Of a stretch of 64,000 nt of DNA, positions 28,071 through 36,814 are shown piece after piece (positions within the stretch are counted from its first letter, which is position 1; each line of letters begins with the position of its first letter). A model generated the notes under the pieces. The model was not told where the DNA came from. It saw only the letters and a program-made list of their open reading frames with translations, and ran no database searches. The stretch spans positions 1-64,000 of the forward strand of contig CALXAY010000007.1 in NCBI GenBank assembly GCA_944386415.1, read 5' to 3'. The stretch comes from an uncultured Clostridia bacterium (lineage in GTDB: Bacteria > Bacillota > Clostridia > TANB77 > CAG-508). Made by a program: the position numbers and the translations under genes.

Positions 28071-28841
28071 TTAATTTTTCGTTCTTTTAAATACTATATC
28101 ATCTAGATTAGTTATTTCTTTTGATGATGTTCCATTTTCTACAACCCCTTCTACTGGTAAATCTAATGATATATTTGCTTTATATTCTTTTCCTTCTTCT
28201 GTTGTTATTGTCAAATCAAATACCAATTTTGATTTTAAATCTTCTTCATTTACATTAGCACTTTTTAACAGCTGATTTGTTGTTATTGTATTAGTTGTTG
28301 CTACATCTGATGTATATTCTGCAACACCATTATTAGCATACCTAAAAAATATAACTCCTCCTTGATTTCCAATTACTAAGTTTTTAATGTCTGATTCTAA
28401 ACCTCCGTTAAATTGTATTGATTGTATTTCATTTTCTTTAGTATTACTAAAATTCCCACCTGTCTCTGATATATTGGGTCTATAAAATTTAACTGTTCCT
28501 AATTCCTTATTTCTTTGTATATTTATTCCATCAATAATTATACTTCTTATAGCCTCTTCTTCTTTATAATTATCATTTTTTTCTAAGTATATATATATAT
28601 CATTATTTTGATTGATATCAAAAGCCCAGCTGGTATATTCTCCTTCTTGATTTTTATCTACACCATCTGATGTACTTATTAATGTAATTTTAGTTATATA
28701 AAAAGGCATATTAGTTTCGCCTTCTACTTGGTATTTTAATATCATAATTCCAGCTACAAATAATATAACTGCTATTATTATAATTGTCATACATATATGA
28801 AATGCTTTTTTACTCGTTATGTATTTTATCTTATCTATCAT
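28071..28841 (-). CDS. Membrane-anchored hypothetical protein
   Basis: 256 residues. One N-terminal membrane helix (ICMTIIIIAVILFVAGIMIL, residues about 16-36) is followed by an extracytoplasmic, probably beta-rich domain with motifs such as TSWAFDINQNNDIYIYLEKN and KELGTVKFYRPN. No named family was recognised. It sits between tadA and the SRP RNA promoter on the same strand, with a good GGAGGAG site before the ATG at 28841. Topology (inside N-terminus, outside domain) is inferred; function unknown. Confidence 0.65.
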   Translation of the reverse strand: MIDKIKYITSKKAFHICMTIIIIAVILFVAGIMILKYQVEGETNMPFYITKITLISTSDGVDKNQEGEYTSWAFDINQNNDIYIYLEKNDNYKEEEAIRSIIIDGINIQRNKELGTVKFYRPNISETGGNFSNTKENEIQSIQFNGGLESDIKNLVIGNQGGVIFFRYANNGVAEYTSDVATTNTITTNQLLKSANVNEEDLKSKLVFDLTITTEEGKEYKANISLDLPVEGVVENGTSSKEITNLDDIVFKRTKN

Positions 28842-28857
28842 ATGCTCCTCCTAAATT

Positions 28858-29334
28858 TTAAGCATCTTTCTTATTTTTCTTAAATTCTCTTAATTTTTTA
28901 AAAAAATCTTTTAAGATTTTTTCACATTCATCTTGCATTATTCCTTGTTCTATTTCTACATTATGATTAAATTTATAATCTTCAAACAAGTTAAAAACAG
29001 AACCTGCTGCTCCTGTTTTTTCATCTAATGTTCCTATATATAATTTTTTTATTCTCGCATTAATCATAGCTCCTGCACACATTGAACATGGTTCTAATGT
29101 TACATACATTTCACAATCTAGTAGTCTCCAAGATTCAAGTTTTCTACTTGCTTTTTGGATTGCAAGTATTTCTGCATGTTTTGTTGTATCTTTTTTTGTT
29201 TCTTTTAAATTATGAGCTCTCGCAATAATTTTCCCATCCTTTACAACAATTGCTCCTACTGGAACTTCTAATTTGTCATATGCTTTTTTTGCTTCTTTTA
29301 GAGCTTCTTTCATAAATTTTTCTTTATCTTCCAT
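28858..29334 (-). CDS. tadA: tRNA-specific adenosine deaminase TadA
   Basis: 158 residues. Zinc motifs HAEILAIQKAS (H and catalytic E) and PCSMCAGAMINARI (two Cys) identify the cytidine-deaminase fold; FNLFEDYKFNHNVEIEQG is TadA-typical. It converts A34 to inosine in tRNA-Arg(ACG), allowing that tRNA to read CGU, CGC and CGA but not CGG. That matters here because CGG is almost absent and linked to frameshifts. tRNA-Arg(CCT) lies 10 bases upstream. Confidence 0.93.
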   Translation of the reverse strand: MEDKEKFMKEALKEAKKAYDKLEVPVGAIVVKDGKIIARAHNLKETKKDTTKHAEILAIQKASRKLESWRLLDCEMYVTLEPCSMCAGAMINARIKKLYIGTLDEKTGAAGSVFNLFEDYKFNHNVEIEQGIMQDECEKILKDFFKKLREFKKNKKDA

Positions 29335-29344
29335 AATATAATAA

Positions 29345-29420
29345 TGGTGTGCCTAGAGGGAATTGAACCCCCATCTGTCGCTTAGGAGGCGACTGCTCTA
29401 TCCGTTTGAGCTATAAGCAC
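29345..29420 (-). tRNA. tRNA-Arg (anticodon CCT)
   Basis: 76 nt with CCA encoded. Acceptor arms GTGCTTA and TAGGCAC pair; the D-arm contains TAGCTCAAACGGATAGAGCA; anticodon stem GTCGC/GCGAC encloses CTCCTAA, giving anticodon CCT, which reads AGG; the T-loop is GTTCAAT. It would not read CGG. Confidence 0.93.
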
Positions 29421-29512
29421 ATTTAAATTCTCCTTGTTTTCTCTATTTATTACTTAAATATTATAAAATATTTATTATAGAAAGTCAAACAAACTTATTT
29501 TTGTTTAATTAA

Positions 29513-29544
29513 AAAGAATGAAAGAAAAATTTCTTCCATTCTTT
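29513..29544 (-). terminator. Terminator after the 29.6-kb membrane protein gene
   Basis: Arms 29513-29527 and 29530-29544 pair over 15 bases with one mismatch (AAAGAATG...CATTCTTT). It follows the gene's stop on the minus strand. Confidence 0.65.
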
Positions 29545-29554
29545 GGTTAACTAA

Positions 29555-29923
29555 CTAGTATCTTACAATTATGTACCTCCCTCCTAGTTTCCAAAACATA
29601 CCAACAACAAAAACTAGTCCCAGAATTATGGCATTTATCGCCATAACGTAGAATACCTTTTCAAAAACTTCAAGAAAACTTATCTTCTTCCTAATCATAA
29701 CTCCTCCTTCCGCCAAGGCAATTGCTATCATGATAAATACAATGCTATCAATACTCATGGATATGAAGCCGCTATAATCTGCTAGTGCAAAGATTCCAAT
29801 CCAAAGTATCTGTGCTTCGATGATGCTAAAAACATAAATCACCTTTGCCGCAGTTTTCCGTCCAAGTTCTTGTAATATTCCTCCAAAGACACTGGTAAGT
29901 ATTACGGGTACAAAAGAAAACAA
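29555..29923 (-). CDS. Small four-helix membrane protein of foreign codon usage
   Basis: 122 residues with about four hydrophobic helices and no recognised family. Codon use differs from all neighbours: GTC, ATC, CTG, GCG, AGC, ACC and CGG are frequent, so the gene looks transferred. The long frame starts at a TTG (29923) with no ribosome binding site. A better start, ATG at 29955 with AAAGGGG, opens MMISIHAIFAF in a frame one base off, joined at a five-T run, so an indel or slip near 29922-29926 is likely. It has its own promoter (30019-30047), palindrome and terminator. It contains an in-frame CGG read through without frame change. Confidence 0.6.
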   Translation of the reverse strand: MFSFVPVILTSVFGGILQELGRKTAAKVIYVFSIIEAQILWIGIFALADYSGFISMSIDSIVFIMIAIALAEGGVMIRKKISFLEVFEKVFYVMAINAIILGLVFVVGMFWKLGGRYIIVRY

Positions 29924-29975
29924 AAAGCAAAAATTGCATGAATACTAATCATCATTAACCCCTTTCTGTTTTTTC

Positions 29976-29995
29976 TATTCAAATTTTTGAATAGA
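29976..29995. promoter_or_regulatory. Palindrome in the leader of the 29.6-kb membrane gene
   Basis: CTATTCAAA, two bases, TTTGAATAG: a perfect nine-base inverted repeat between promoter and start codon, suited to be a repressor operator or a leader hairpin. Confidence 0.55.
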
Positions 29996-30018
29996 AGCTA
30001 TACAGTATACATAATTAT

Positions 30019-30047
30019 ATTATAGTGCAATCACTTAAAATTTACAA
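30019..30047 (-). promoter_or_regulatory. Promoter of the 29.6-kb membrane gene
   Basis: Minus strand TTGTAA (30042-30047), 17-base spacer, TATAAT (30019-30024). Confidence 0.6.
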
Positions 30048-30103
30048 ACTAGTTTCTACTGTTACACCACTATAATGTAATAATTTTAAAATTTGACAAT
30101 GTC

Positions 30104-30112
30104 TGTTATAAT
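30104..30112 (+). promoter_or_regulatory. Extended -10 promoter of the TtcA-like gene
   Basis: TGTTATAAT, 17 bases before the ATG at 30129, so the leader is very short. A TTGACA at 30093-30098 is too near to be its -35. Confidence 0.5.
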
Positions 30113-30128
30113 TATATAGGTGATAAAA

Positions 30129-30845
30129 ATGCAAAAAATATTAAGTCATATGAGAAAAGCAATAGAAGAATATAATATGATAGAAGAAAATGATAAAATA
30201 GCTATTTGTCTGTCAGGAGGAAAAGACTCAATAACAATGCTACATGCATTTAAAAATCTTCAAAGATTTTATCCAAAAAAATTTGAAATAGTTGCGATAA
30301 GTATAGACCCTGGTTTTAATTTTTTCGATACAAGCTTTCTTCAAAAAATTTGCGATAATTTAGAAATACCTTTATTTATTGAAGAAACACATGCAAAAGA
30401 AATTGTTTTTGATATAAGAAAAGAAAAAAATCCTTGTTCTTTATGTGCTAATCTAAGAAGAGGTGTTATTAATTCAATAGCTATAAGAGAAAATTGTAAT
30501 AAAATAGCATTAGGGCATAATCAAGACGATGTTTTAGAAACTTTTTTATTAAATTTGTTTTATACAGGAAGTATTGGAACTTTTGCTCCTATAAGTTATA
30601 TGGATAGAACAAAAATAACTTTAATTAGACCTTTAGTATATACCCCTGAAAAAGATATTAAAAGATTTATAAAAAAGAATACTTTAACTGTTATGCCAAA
30701 AGTTTGCCCGATGGATGGAAAATCAAAGCGTGAAGATATGAAACAATTAATATATACTCTTGGAAAAAACATTCCTATGATTAGAGCTAATTTATTTGGA
30801 GCAATAAGAAGAAACCTTCCAGAATGGAAATTATATAATAAATAA
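30129..30845 (+). CDS. TtcA/TilS-type PP-loop tRNA sulfurtransferase-like protein
   Basis: 238 residues. PP-loop SGGKDSITML near residue 30 binds ATP. NPCSLCANLRRG supplies the CxxC of the TtcA group, and ALGHNQDDVLETFLLN is also TtcA-typical; another cysteine lies in KVCPMDGK. TtcA thiolates cytidine 32 of tRNA using an iron-sulfur cluster. Because several related thiolation enzymes share these motifs, the exact nucleotide is not certain. ATG 30129 is preferred over GTG 30120, since AGGTGA lies upstream of the ATG. Monocistronic. Confidence 0.85.
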   Translation: MQKILSHMRKAIEEYNMIEENDKIAICLSGGKDSITMLHAFKNLQRFYPKKFEIVAISIDPGFNFFDTSFLQKICDNLEIPLFIEETHAKEIVFDIRKEKNPCSLCANLRRGVINSIAIRENCNKIALGHNQDDVLETFLLNLFYTGSIGTFAPISYMDRTKITLIRPLVYTPEKDIKRFIKKNTLTVMPKVCPMDGKSKREDMKQLIYTLGKNIPMIRANLFGAIRRNLPEWKLYNK

Positions 30846-30863
30846 TAAAATTACAAAATATTA

Positions 30864-30900
30864 AAAGCTGTTTTTTGAGTACGTCCCAAAAAACAGCTTT
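30864..30900. terminator. GGACG-loop hairpin relative, bidirectional terminator
   Basis: Arms AAAGCTGTTTTTT and AAAAAACAGCTTT (13 bases). Read on the minus strand the loop is GGGACGTACTC, sharing GGACG with the three hairpin repeats near 19.5-22 kb. It ends both the TtcA-like gene and phosphoglucomutase. Confidence 0.75.
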
Positions 30901-30904
30901 TTAC

Positions 30905-32629
30905 TTATTTTACAATTTCAACCATTGCATTTTTTAAATTTTCTAATTTTTTATTTGCATCTTCATCAGAAGAACCTTTAACACCCATATATAATTTTAT
31001 CTTTGGCTCTGTCCCTGATGGTCTTACACAACACCAACTATCGTCTTCTAATTCATAATATAAAACATTTGATTTTGGTAATCCTGTAGATTTTGTCTTA
31101 CCTGTTATCATGTCTTTATCAATATCTTTTTCTATATCTTTAAATTCTAAAACTTTATAATCACCTATTCTTTCTACAGGTGTATTTCTCATATTAGTCA
31201 TCATCTCTTGAATTTTTTCAGCACCTTCTGCACCTTCTAGTATTATTGATACTTGTGTTTCTTTATAATATCCATATTTTTTATAAATATCTTCCATAGC
31301 ATCCCATAAAGTCTTTCCTTTTGATTTGTAGTAACATGCTGCCTCGCAAAGTGCCATGACTGCTGCTATTCCATCTTTATCTCTTGCATAATCTCCAATT
31401 AAACAACCATAACTTTCTTCAAATCCAAATACATATGTTTTATCTTTATTTTCTTCTGCTTTTTTCATAACACTACCTATATTTTTAAATCCTGTCAAAA
31501 CTTCTATACACTCTAACCCATATTCTTTAGCAATTGCTCTTGTTAAATTTGAAGATACTATAGTAGTAATAATCATTCCATCTTTTGGAAGTATTCCTTT
31601 TTCTTTCATTTGAGATATTCTATATTCTGCAATTAATAGTGCTGACATATTTCCTGTATAGTCCATATATTTTCCAGATTTAGTATCTTTTGCAAAAATT
31701 CCTAAACGATCTGCATCAGGGTCTGTTGCAAGAACTACATCTGCATCTACTTCTTTAGCTAGCTCTAATGCTAACTTAAATGCTTTTTTATCTTCAGGAT
31801 TTGGATAACTAACTGTTGGAAATTCTCCATCTGGTTCTTTTTGTTCTGGCACTACATATAGGTTTTCTATTCCTATATCATGTAAAAGTCTTTCTGCAAC
31901 TGTATTTCCTGTTCCATGTAATGGCGTATATACTACTTTTAAAGTTTTTCCTTCTTCTTTTACAACTTCTGGATTTAATACTTTAGATTTTAATACTCCT
32001 AAATATTTATCATCCATTTCTGTTCCAATAACATTAAATAAACCTTTACTTTCTGCTTCTTCTCTTGAAATTTCTTTTATTTCATTATAGTTTTTAACTG
32101 CTCTTACTTTTGATATTATATCCTTATCCCTTGGAGCTACTATTTGAGAACCATCATCCCAATATACTTTATATCCGTTATATTTTGGTGGATTATGACT
32201 TGCTGTTATCATAACCCCAGCTGTACAACCAAGTTCTCTTACAGCAAATGATAATTCTGGAACTGGTCTTAAATTTTGGAATAAATATGTTTTTATCCCG
32301 TTTGCATTTAAAATTAAAGCAGTCTGCAAACTAAACTCTTTTGACATTCTTCTAGAATCATAACTAATTGCAACACCTTCAGAACCTGTTCCTTGTTCTA
32401 CTATATAGTTTGCAAGTCCTTGTGTTGCCTTTCCTACTGTATATTTATTCATTCTATTTGTTCCTGCACCAATTACTCCTCTTAGTCCTGCTGTTCCAAA
32501 TTCTAATTCTTTGTAGAATCTATCTTCGATTTCTTTTTCGTCACCTTTTATTTCTAATAATTCTTTTTTAGTCTCCTCATCAAATTCTGGGCTTTCACAC
32601 CATTTTTTGTATTCTTCCATATAATTCAT
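30905..32629 (-). CDS. Phosphoglucomutase/phosphomannomutase, PgcA type
   Basis: 574 residues, length of the PgcA-type alpha-phosphoglucomutase. The phosphoserine loop TASHNPPKYNGYK, the metal loop ATDPDADRLG, the sugar loop FGFEESYGCL and the phosphate-binding RPSGTEPKIKLY are all intact. It interconverts glucose-6-P and glucose-1-P, feeding UDP-glucose synthesis. The next upstream gene is a UDP-sugar pyrophosphorylase, the following step, so the pair supplies activated sugars for glycolipid or wall polymers. GGAGG precedes the ATG. Confidence 0.92.
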   Translation of the reverse strand: MNYMEEYKKWCESPEFDEETKKELLEIKGDEKEIEDRFYKELEFGTAGLRGVIGAGTNRMNKYTVGKATQGLANYIVEQGTGSEGVAISYDSRRMSKEFSLQTALILNANGIKTYLFQNLRPVPELSFAVRELGCTAGVMITASHNPPKYNGYKVYWDDGSQIVAPRDKDIISKVRAVKNYNEIKEISREEAESKGLFNVIGTEMDDKYLGVLKSKVLNPEVVKEEGKTLKVVYTPLHGTGNTVAERLLHDIGIENLYVVPEQKEPDGEFPTVSYPNPEDKKAFKLALELAKEVDADVVLATDPDADRLGIFAKDTKSGKYMDYTGNMSALLIAEYRISQMKEKGILPKDGMIITTIVSSNLTRAIAKEYGLECIEVLTGFKNIGSVMKKAEENKDKTYVFGFEESYGCLIGDYARDKDGIAAVMALCEAACYYKSKGKTLWDAMEDIYKKYGYYKETQVSIILEGAEGAEKIQEMMTNMRNTPVERIGDYKVLEFKDIEKDIDKDMITGKTKSTGLPKSNVLYYELEDDSWCCVRPSGTEPKIKLYMGVKGSSDEDANKKLENLKNAMVEIVK

Positions 32630-32664
32630 TTTAATTCCTCCATTTCTTTTTTATTTTTGTTATT

Positions 32665-32731
32665 AAAAAACGTCGCAATTAAGACGTTCTCACTATAACA
32701 AGTTGTCACATGAGAAACGCCTTTTACGACA
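32665..32731 (-). terminator. Long stem-loop terminator after the pyrophosphorylase gene
   Basis: On the minus strand GTCGTAA...GGCGTTTCTCA pairs with TGAGAACGTC...TTGCGAC over about 20 bases with G-T pairs, then TTTTTT. It lies between the pyrophosphorylase stop (32738) and the phosphoglucomutase start, so expression of the second gene probably depends on read-through or its own promoter. Confidence 0.7.
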
Positions 32732-32737
32732 TTTCCT

Positions 32738-33988
32738 CTAATCTAATTTATAAAATTTCTTATATAATTCCCTTGCTGTACTTGGACAATCTACTCCTGC
32801 TGAATCTGCATTTTTGACTGGTGCAAATTCCTCTTCTCTTTTTACTCTTAAAATTGCCATATCATCAACTTCACTGAACGCATCAAATAGAAATGCTTCA
32901 AATTTATAAGCATTTGGTGAATCTGGTACCACAAGATTTCCATCTTTATCAATATATTTTGCTTTTTTATATGCTACATGATAAGGAAGTGGCTCTGCTC
33001 CCATTCTTTCTACTGCGTCCACACTAAATAAATTACAAAGGATATGAGATTCTCCATATAATAGCTCTCCTTCTTTATCAATTGCTTCTGCCATCTCATC
33101 TGTTATCTCTGTATATTCTATTACATTAGGTTTGCCATTTCTTTTGCAAAAAACTCCAACTCTCTCATGAGGATTAGCTTTTACTACAGATTTACATGCA
33201 ACTGTAACTTTCTTATCAATTGCCACTCCCATAAGAACAGGATCTACCATTTTAACAAGGCAATTATCTACTCCTCCAATAAATACCCACTCAACACCTA
33301 ATTCTTTCATTTTTTTAGTCATACCTGTTTTTACTAAAGACTCATATATTCCACCATGACCGTCTGCTGCAAGTTTTATTAATCCATCTTCACCAATTAG
33401 AATTTTTCCTTCTGTATCCATCATTGGTAATTCTCCTTGGATAAAAAAGAATAAATTTTTATCTTTTTCATACCCAAAATATTTATGTTCTTTAAAGAAA
33501 TTAACTGTTGCTTCGTTATTCTCTTTACTTGTCATAATAAACCAAGGTATAATAACTCCATACTTTTTACCTTCTTCTTTTAGACTATCACATAATAATT
33601 CAAATAAAGATTTATGTGAACTTAGCCCTATATCATAAGTTCCTTTTGGTCCATTATGTCCAAGTCTTGTTCCTTGTCCTCCTGCCATCGTGACTGCCGC
33701 TAATTTTCCCTCTTTTATCGCTCTTTTTCCAATATCCTCATAATATTTATATTTATCTCCTAGCTTAAATTTATCTAAATAATCAATTGGTGTAATTTCA
33801 TCTTTACTATTTTTTACTTCTTTCTTTGTACTTTCGTATAGACTATTTGCAAGTTCAAAATCAATTTCTTCAATTTGTTCTAATAATTTTCTCTTATGAA
33901 TATCATCTAGTTTATCATAATGATTTAATAAATGTTCTTGTCCATACTTCTTTAAAATATCTTTTGCTTCTTCTACCTTATCATCCAT
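32738..33988 (-). CDS. UDPGP-family UDP-N-acetylhexosamine/UDP-sugar pyrophosphorylase
   Basis: 416 residues. The nucleotide-binding signature AGGQGTRLGHNGPKG (near residue 100), GHGGIYESL, FIGGVDNCLVKMVDP and EYTEITDEMAE match the eukaryotic-type UDPGP/UAP1 family rather than bacterial GlmU or GalU. Relatives join UTP with GlcNAc-1-P, GalNAc-1-P or glucose-1-P. Substrate preference cannot be read from sequence; the phosphoglucomutase neighbour favours a hexose-1-phosphate from that pathway. Confidence 0.85.
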   Translation of the reverse strand: MDDKVEEAKDILKKYGQEHLLNHYDKLDDIHKRKLLEQIEEIDFELANSLYESTKKEVKNSKDEITPIDYLDKFKLGDKYKYYEDIGKRAIKEGKLAAVTMAGGQGTRLGHNGPKGTYDIGLSSHKSLFELLCDSLKEEGKKYGVIIPWFIMTSKENNEATVNFFKEHKYFGYEKDKNLFFFIQGELPMMDTEGKILIGEDGLIKLAADGHGGIYESLVKTGMTKKMKELGVEWVFIGGVDNCLVKMVDPVLMGVAIDKKVTVACKSVVKANPHERVGVFCKRNGKPNVIEYTEITDEMAEAIDKEGELLYGESHILCNLFSVDAVERMGAEPLPYHVAYKKAKYIDKDGNLVVPDSPNAYKFEAFLFDAFSEVDDMAILRVKREEEFAPVKNADSAGVDCPSTARELYKKFYKLD

Positions 33989-34070
33989 TTTTGCAATCTC
34001 CTTTTCTTTATAAAGTATTATATTTATTTTTATATACTATTTCTAAAAAAATATCAACCTTTTTTTATTT

Positions 34071-34547
34071 TTATTTTTCTATTTTCTTTTCTCCCGTAGT
34101 ACTCAACACATTTTCATAGTTAATCATAACATTTTTTAAATCTTTTCCTACTTCTTCTATATCATAGCAATCTATAGTTTTTACTTTTTCATTTTTTTCT
34201 ATCCACTTTTCTATATTTTCATTTATATTTTTTATATAATTTTCTTTTCCCTTTATCAAAATAATTAAATTCTCATTTTTTTCAATATATTTCTTTATTT
34301 CTTTAAACTTATTTAAATCATCATTTTTCCAATTAATATTAAAAATACTTTTCTTTTTATTTTCTTTTAGATTAATCCTTGATATCAAAGTTTTTATTGT
34401 TTCTTCTAGATTATTTTCTGTTAAAATTACAATCTTATTATCTTCTTCTAGCTTTTGTTCTATATAAGGTAAAGTAATCATCTCAAAATGATAATCGCTA
34501 GCATAAAATGTACATGTTTTTTCTTTTGTTTTTTGTTTTTTATCCAT
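34071..34547 (-). CDS. Hypothetical 158-residue protein beside spoIIR
   Basis: Lysine- and glutamate-rich soluble protein without signal or membrane helices. CTFYASDYHFEMITLPYIEQKL at the N-terminus and KIVILTEN suggest an alpha/beta fold with a nucleotide-binding-like first half, but no motif is diagnostic. It is divergent from spoIIR (216 bases between starts). Function unknown; a sporulation role is only suggested by position. Confidence 0.6.
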   Translation of the reverse strand: MDKKQKTKEKTCTFYASDYHFEMITLPYIEQKLEEDNKIVILTENNLEETIKTLISRINLKENKKKSIFNINWKNDDLNKFKEIKKYIEKNENLIILIKGKENYIKNINENIEKWIEKNEKVKTIDCYDIEEVGKDLKNVMINYENVLSTTGEKKIEK

Positions 34548-34763
34548 AAAAAAACCTCTCCTTTTCTTTTAAAGCATACGGAAATATAGTTTTTTCATCT
34601 GCTTACTGGTAAATTTTACCATTTCTTTACAAATATGTCAATATTATTTCAATTATATTTCAAAAAAGATTTCGACATTTTTCTTATGATGTATAAAAAA
34701 ATTTTATTTTGTTAATACTTAAAACAAGAAGATTTTAGAAAAAAAGTTTATTGGAGGTAACTT

Positions 34764-35429
34764 ATGAAAAAAATATTAAATTCATTTAAAAATTCCAAGG
34801 TAAAAATGGTAATTATTTTAAGTTTTTTACTTTTTTTATATACTACAATCTGTGCATTTTCTTATGCTCAAAATATATCAACAGATATTTCAAACAGTGT
34901 TTTTAGATTACACGTAATTGCAAATAGTGATAGTGAAGAAGATCAAAATTTAAAATATAAAGTTAGAGATAATTTATTAAAACACATGAAAGAACTATGT
35001 TGTGATTGTAAAAACAAAGATGAGGCAATAAAAATAGTAAAAGAACATCTAGAAGAATTTAAACAAATTGCTTTGCAAACTATTAATGATAATGGTTACT
35101 CTTATAATATAAATATAAACATTGGTAATTTTGAATTTCCAACTAAAGAATATGGAGATATTTCGCTTCCAGCGGGCTTTTATGATGCTTTAAAAGTTGA
35201 AATCGGTGAAGCTAAAGGGCAAAATTGGTGGTGTGTAATGTTTCCTCCTCTATGTTTTATTGATGTAACTTCTGGAGTGGTTCCAGAAGAATCCAAAAAA
35301 CAATTAGAAAATGATCTGTCTGAAGAAGAATTTGCTCTCGTTTCTGAGGATTCAGATATAAAGATTCAGTTTAAATTTAAAATACTTGAATTTTTCAACG
35401 GAAATGGATTTACTACAGCAAAAAAATAG
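34764..35429 (+). CDS. spoIIR: Stage II sporulation protein R
   Basis: 221 residues with an N-terminal signal/anchor (VIILSFLLFLYTTICAFSYA) and the SpoIIR core: VFRLHVIANSDSEEDQNLKYKVRDN, FPTKEYGDISLPAG and AKGQNWWCVMFPPLCF. Made in the forespore under sigma F and exported, it activates SpoIIGA so that pro-sigma E is cleaved in the mother cell. Its own terminator (35468) separates it from murA, matching the spoIIR-murA order seen in Firmicutes. Confidence 0.92.
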   Translation: MKKILNSFKNSKVKMVIILSFLLFLYTTICAFSYAQNISTDISNSVFRLHVIANSDSEEDQNLKYKVRDNLLKHMKELCCDCKNKDEAIKIVKEHLEEFKQIALQTINDNGYSYNININIGNFEFPTKEYGDISLPAGFYDALKVEIGEAKGQNWWCVMFPPLCFIDVTSGVVPEESKKQLENDLSEEEFALVSEDSDIKIQFKFKILEFFNGNGFTTAKK

Positions 35430-35467
35430 TTGCAAAGATTTTCATTTTATGGTATATTTGTGAAGTA

Positions 35468-35493
35468 TTAGAGTGTAATATTATACACTCTAA
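35468..35493 (+). terminator. Terminator after spoIIR
   Basis: TTAGAGTGTA (35468-35477) and TACACTCTAA (35484-35493), then TTTTATTT. Confidence 0.8.
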
Positions 35494-35538
35494 TTTTATT
35501 TGTAATATAGTAGTATAAATTCAATGGAGGGAATATAA

Positions 35539-36801
35539 TTGGAAAAATTAGTAGTTACAGGACCTACTCAATTAAAAGGAGAGGTTACAATAAGTGGAGC
35601 AAAAAATGCAGCAGTAGCACTTTTACCTGCAACACTTTTAATAGATGGTGTTTGCACTATTGAAAATTTGCCACATATTAGTGATATAGAAATATCTTGT
35701 AAAATTCTAGAAAAATTAGGAGCTAAAATCACTTGGAATGATAAACACTGTATAACAGTAGATACAACAAATATTTCAACAACAAAAGCTCCTTTAGATT
35801 TGACAAGTAAATTTAGAGCTTCTTATTACATAATTGGAGCAATGCTTGGTAGGAAAGGAGAAGTTGAAGTAGGTATGCCTGGTGGTTGCAAATTAGGTGC
35901 AAGGCCTATTGACCAACATATCAAAGGTTTTGAAGCTTTAGGTGCAACGGTTTCTATTGAAAAAGGAAAAATTAATGCAAAGGCTAAAAAATTAAAAGGA
36001 ACCTCTATATATATGGATATTGTTTCTGTTGGAGCAACTATTAATGTAATGCTAGCATCAGTGCTAGCTAAAGGTACAACAACAATAGATAACGCAGCAA
36101 AAGAACCTCATATAGTTGATGTCGCAAATTTTCTAAACACAATGGGAGCTGATATTCGCGGAGCTGGAACTGACGTGATAAAAATTAATGGTGTAGAAAA
36201 ATTACACGGAAATGCTACATATTCAGTAGTTCCTGATCAAATAGAAGCTGGAACTTTTATGCTTGCAGCAGTTGCAACAAGAGGAGACTTAACTTTAAAA
36301 AACTGTATTACAAAACACTTAGAATCTATAACAGCTAAAATTATTGAAGTTGGGGGCAATGTTGAAGATTATGGTGATAGTATACGTGTTTGGTGTAACA
36401 AAAGACCAAATAAAGCAAATATTAAAACTTTGCCATATCCAGGTTTTCCAACAGATTTACAACCACAAATGGGTGTTGTATTATCTTTAGCAAATGGTAA
36501 TAGTGTTATTAATGAAAGTATTTGGGAATCTAGATTCCAATACACAGATGAGTTAAACAAAATGGGTGCTAAAATTACAGCAAATGGTAAAACAGCATTT
36601 TTTGAAGGTGTTAAAAAATTATCTGGTGCTCCTGTTTATTGTACAGATTTAAGAGCAGGTGCTGCACTAGTAGTTGCAGGTATAGCAGCACAAGGTGAAA
36701 CAGATATATATAACTTACAACATATAGACCGTGGATATGAAGATATAGAAGGAAAATTCAGAAAATTAGGAGCAAATATCAAAAGAGTAACAGAAGAATA
36801 A
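35539..36801 (+). CDS. murA: UDP-N-acetylglucosamine 1-carboxyvinyltransferase MurA
   Basis: 420 residues, full length. Catalyses the first committed peptidoglycan step, enolpyruvyl transfer to UDP-GlcNAc. ISGAKNAAVALLPATLL at the N-terminus, the catalytic-cysteine loop GGCKLGARPIDQH (Cys, so fosfomycin-sensitive type), and FPTDLQPQMG are visible. It starts with TTG (35539), supported by GGAGGGAATATAA just upstream. It leads a plus-strand run with walJ-like and rlmH genes. Confidence 0.95.
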   Translation: MEKLVVTGPTQLKGEVTISGAKNAAVALLPATLLIDGVCTIENLPHISDIEISCKILEKLGAKITWNDKHCITVDTTNISTTKAPLDLTSKFRASYYIIGAMLGRKGEVEVGMPGGCKLGARPIDQHIKGFEALGATVSIEKGKINAKAKKLKGTSIYMDIVSVGATINVMLASVLAKGTTTIDNAAKEPHIVDVANFLNTMGADIRGAGTDVIKINGVEKLHGNATYSVVPDQIEAGTFMLAAVATRGDLTLKNCITKHLESITAKIIEVGGNVEDYGDSIRVWCNKRPNKANIKTLPYPGFPTDLQPQMGVVLSLANGNSVINESIWESRFQYTDELNKMGAKITANGKTAFFEGVKKLSGAPVYCTDLRAGAALVVAGIAAQGETDIYNLQHIDRGYEDIEGKFRKLGANIKRVTEE

Positions 36802-36814
36802 GGAAGTAAAAACA

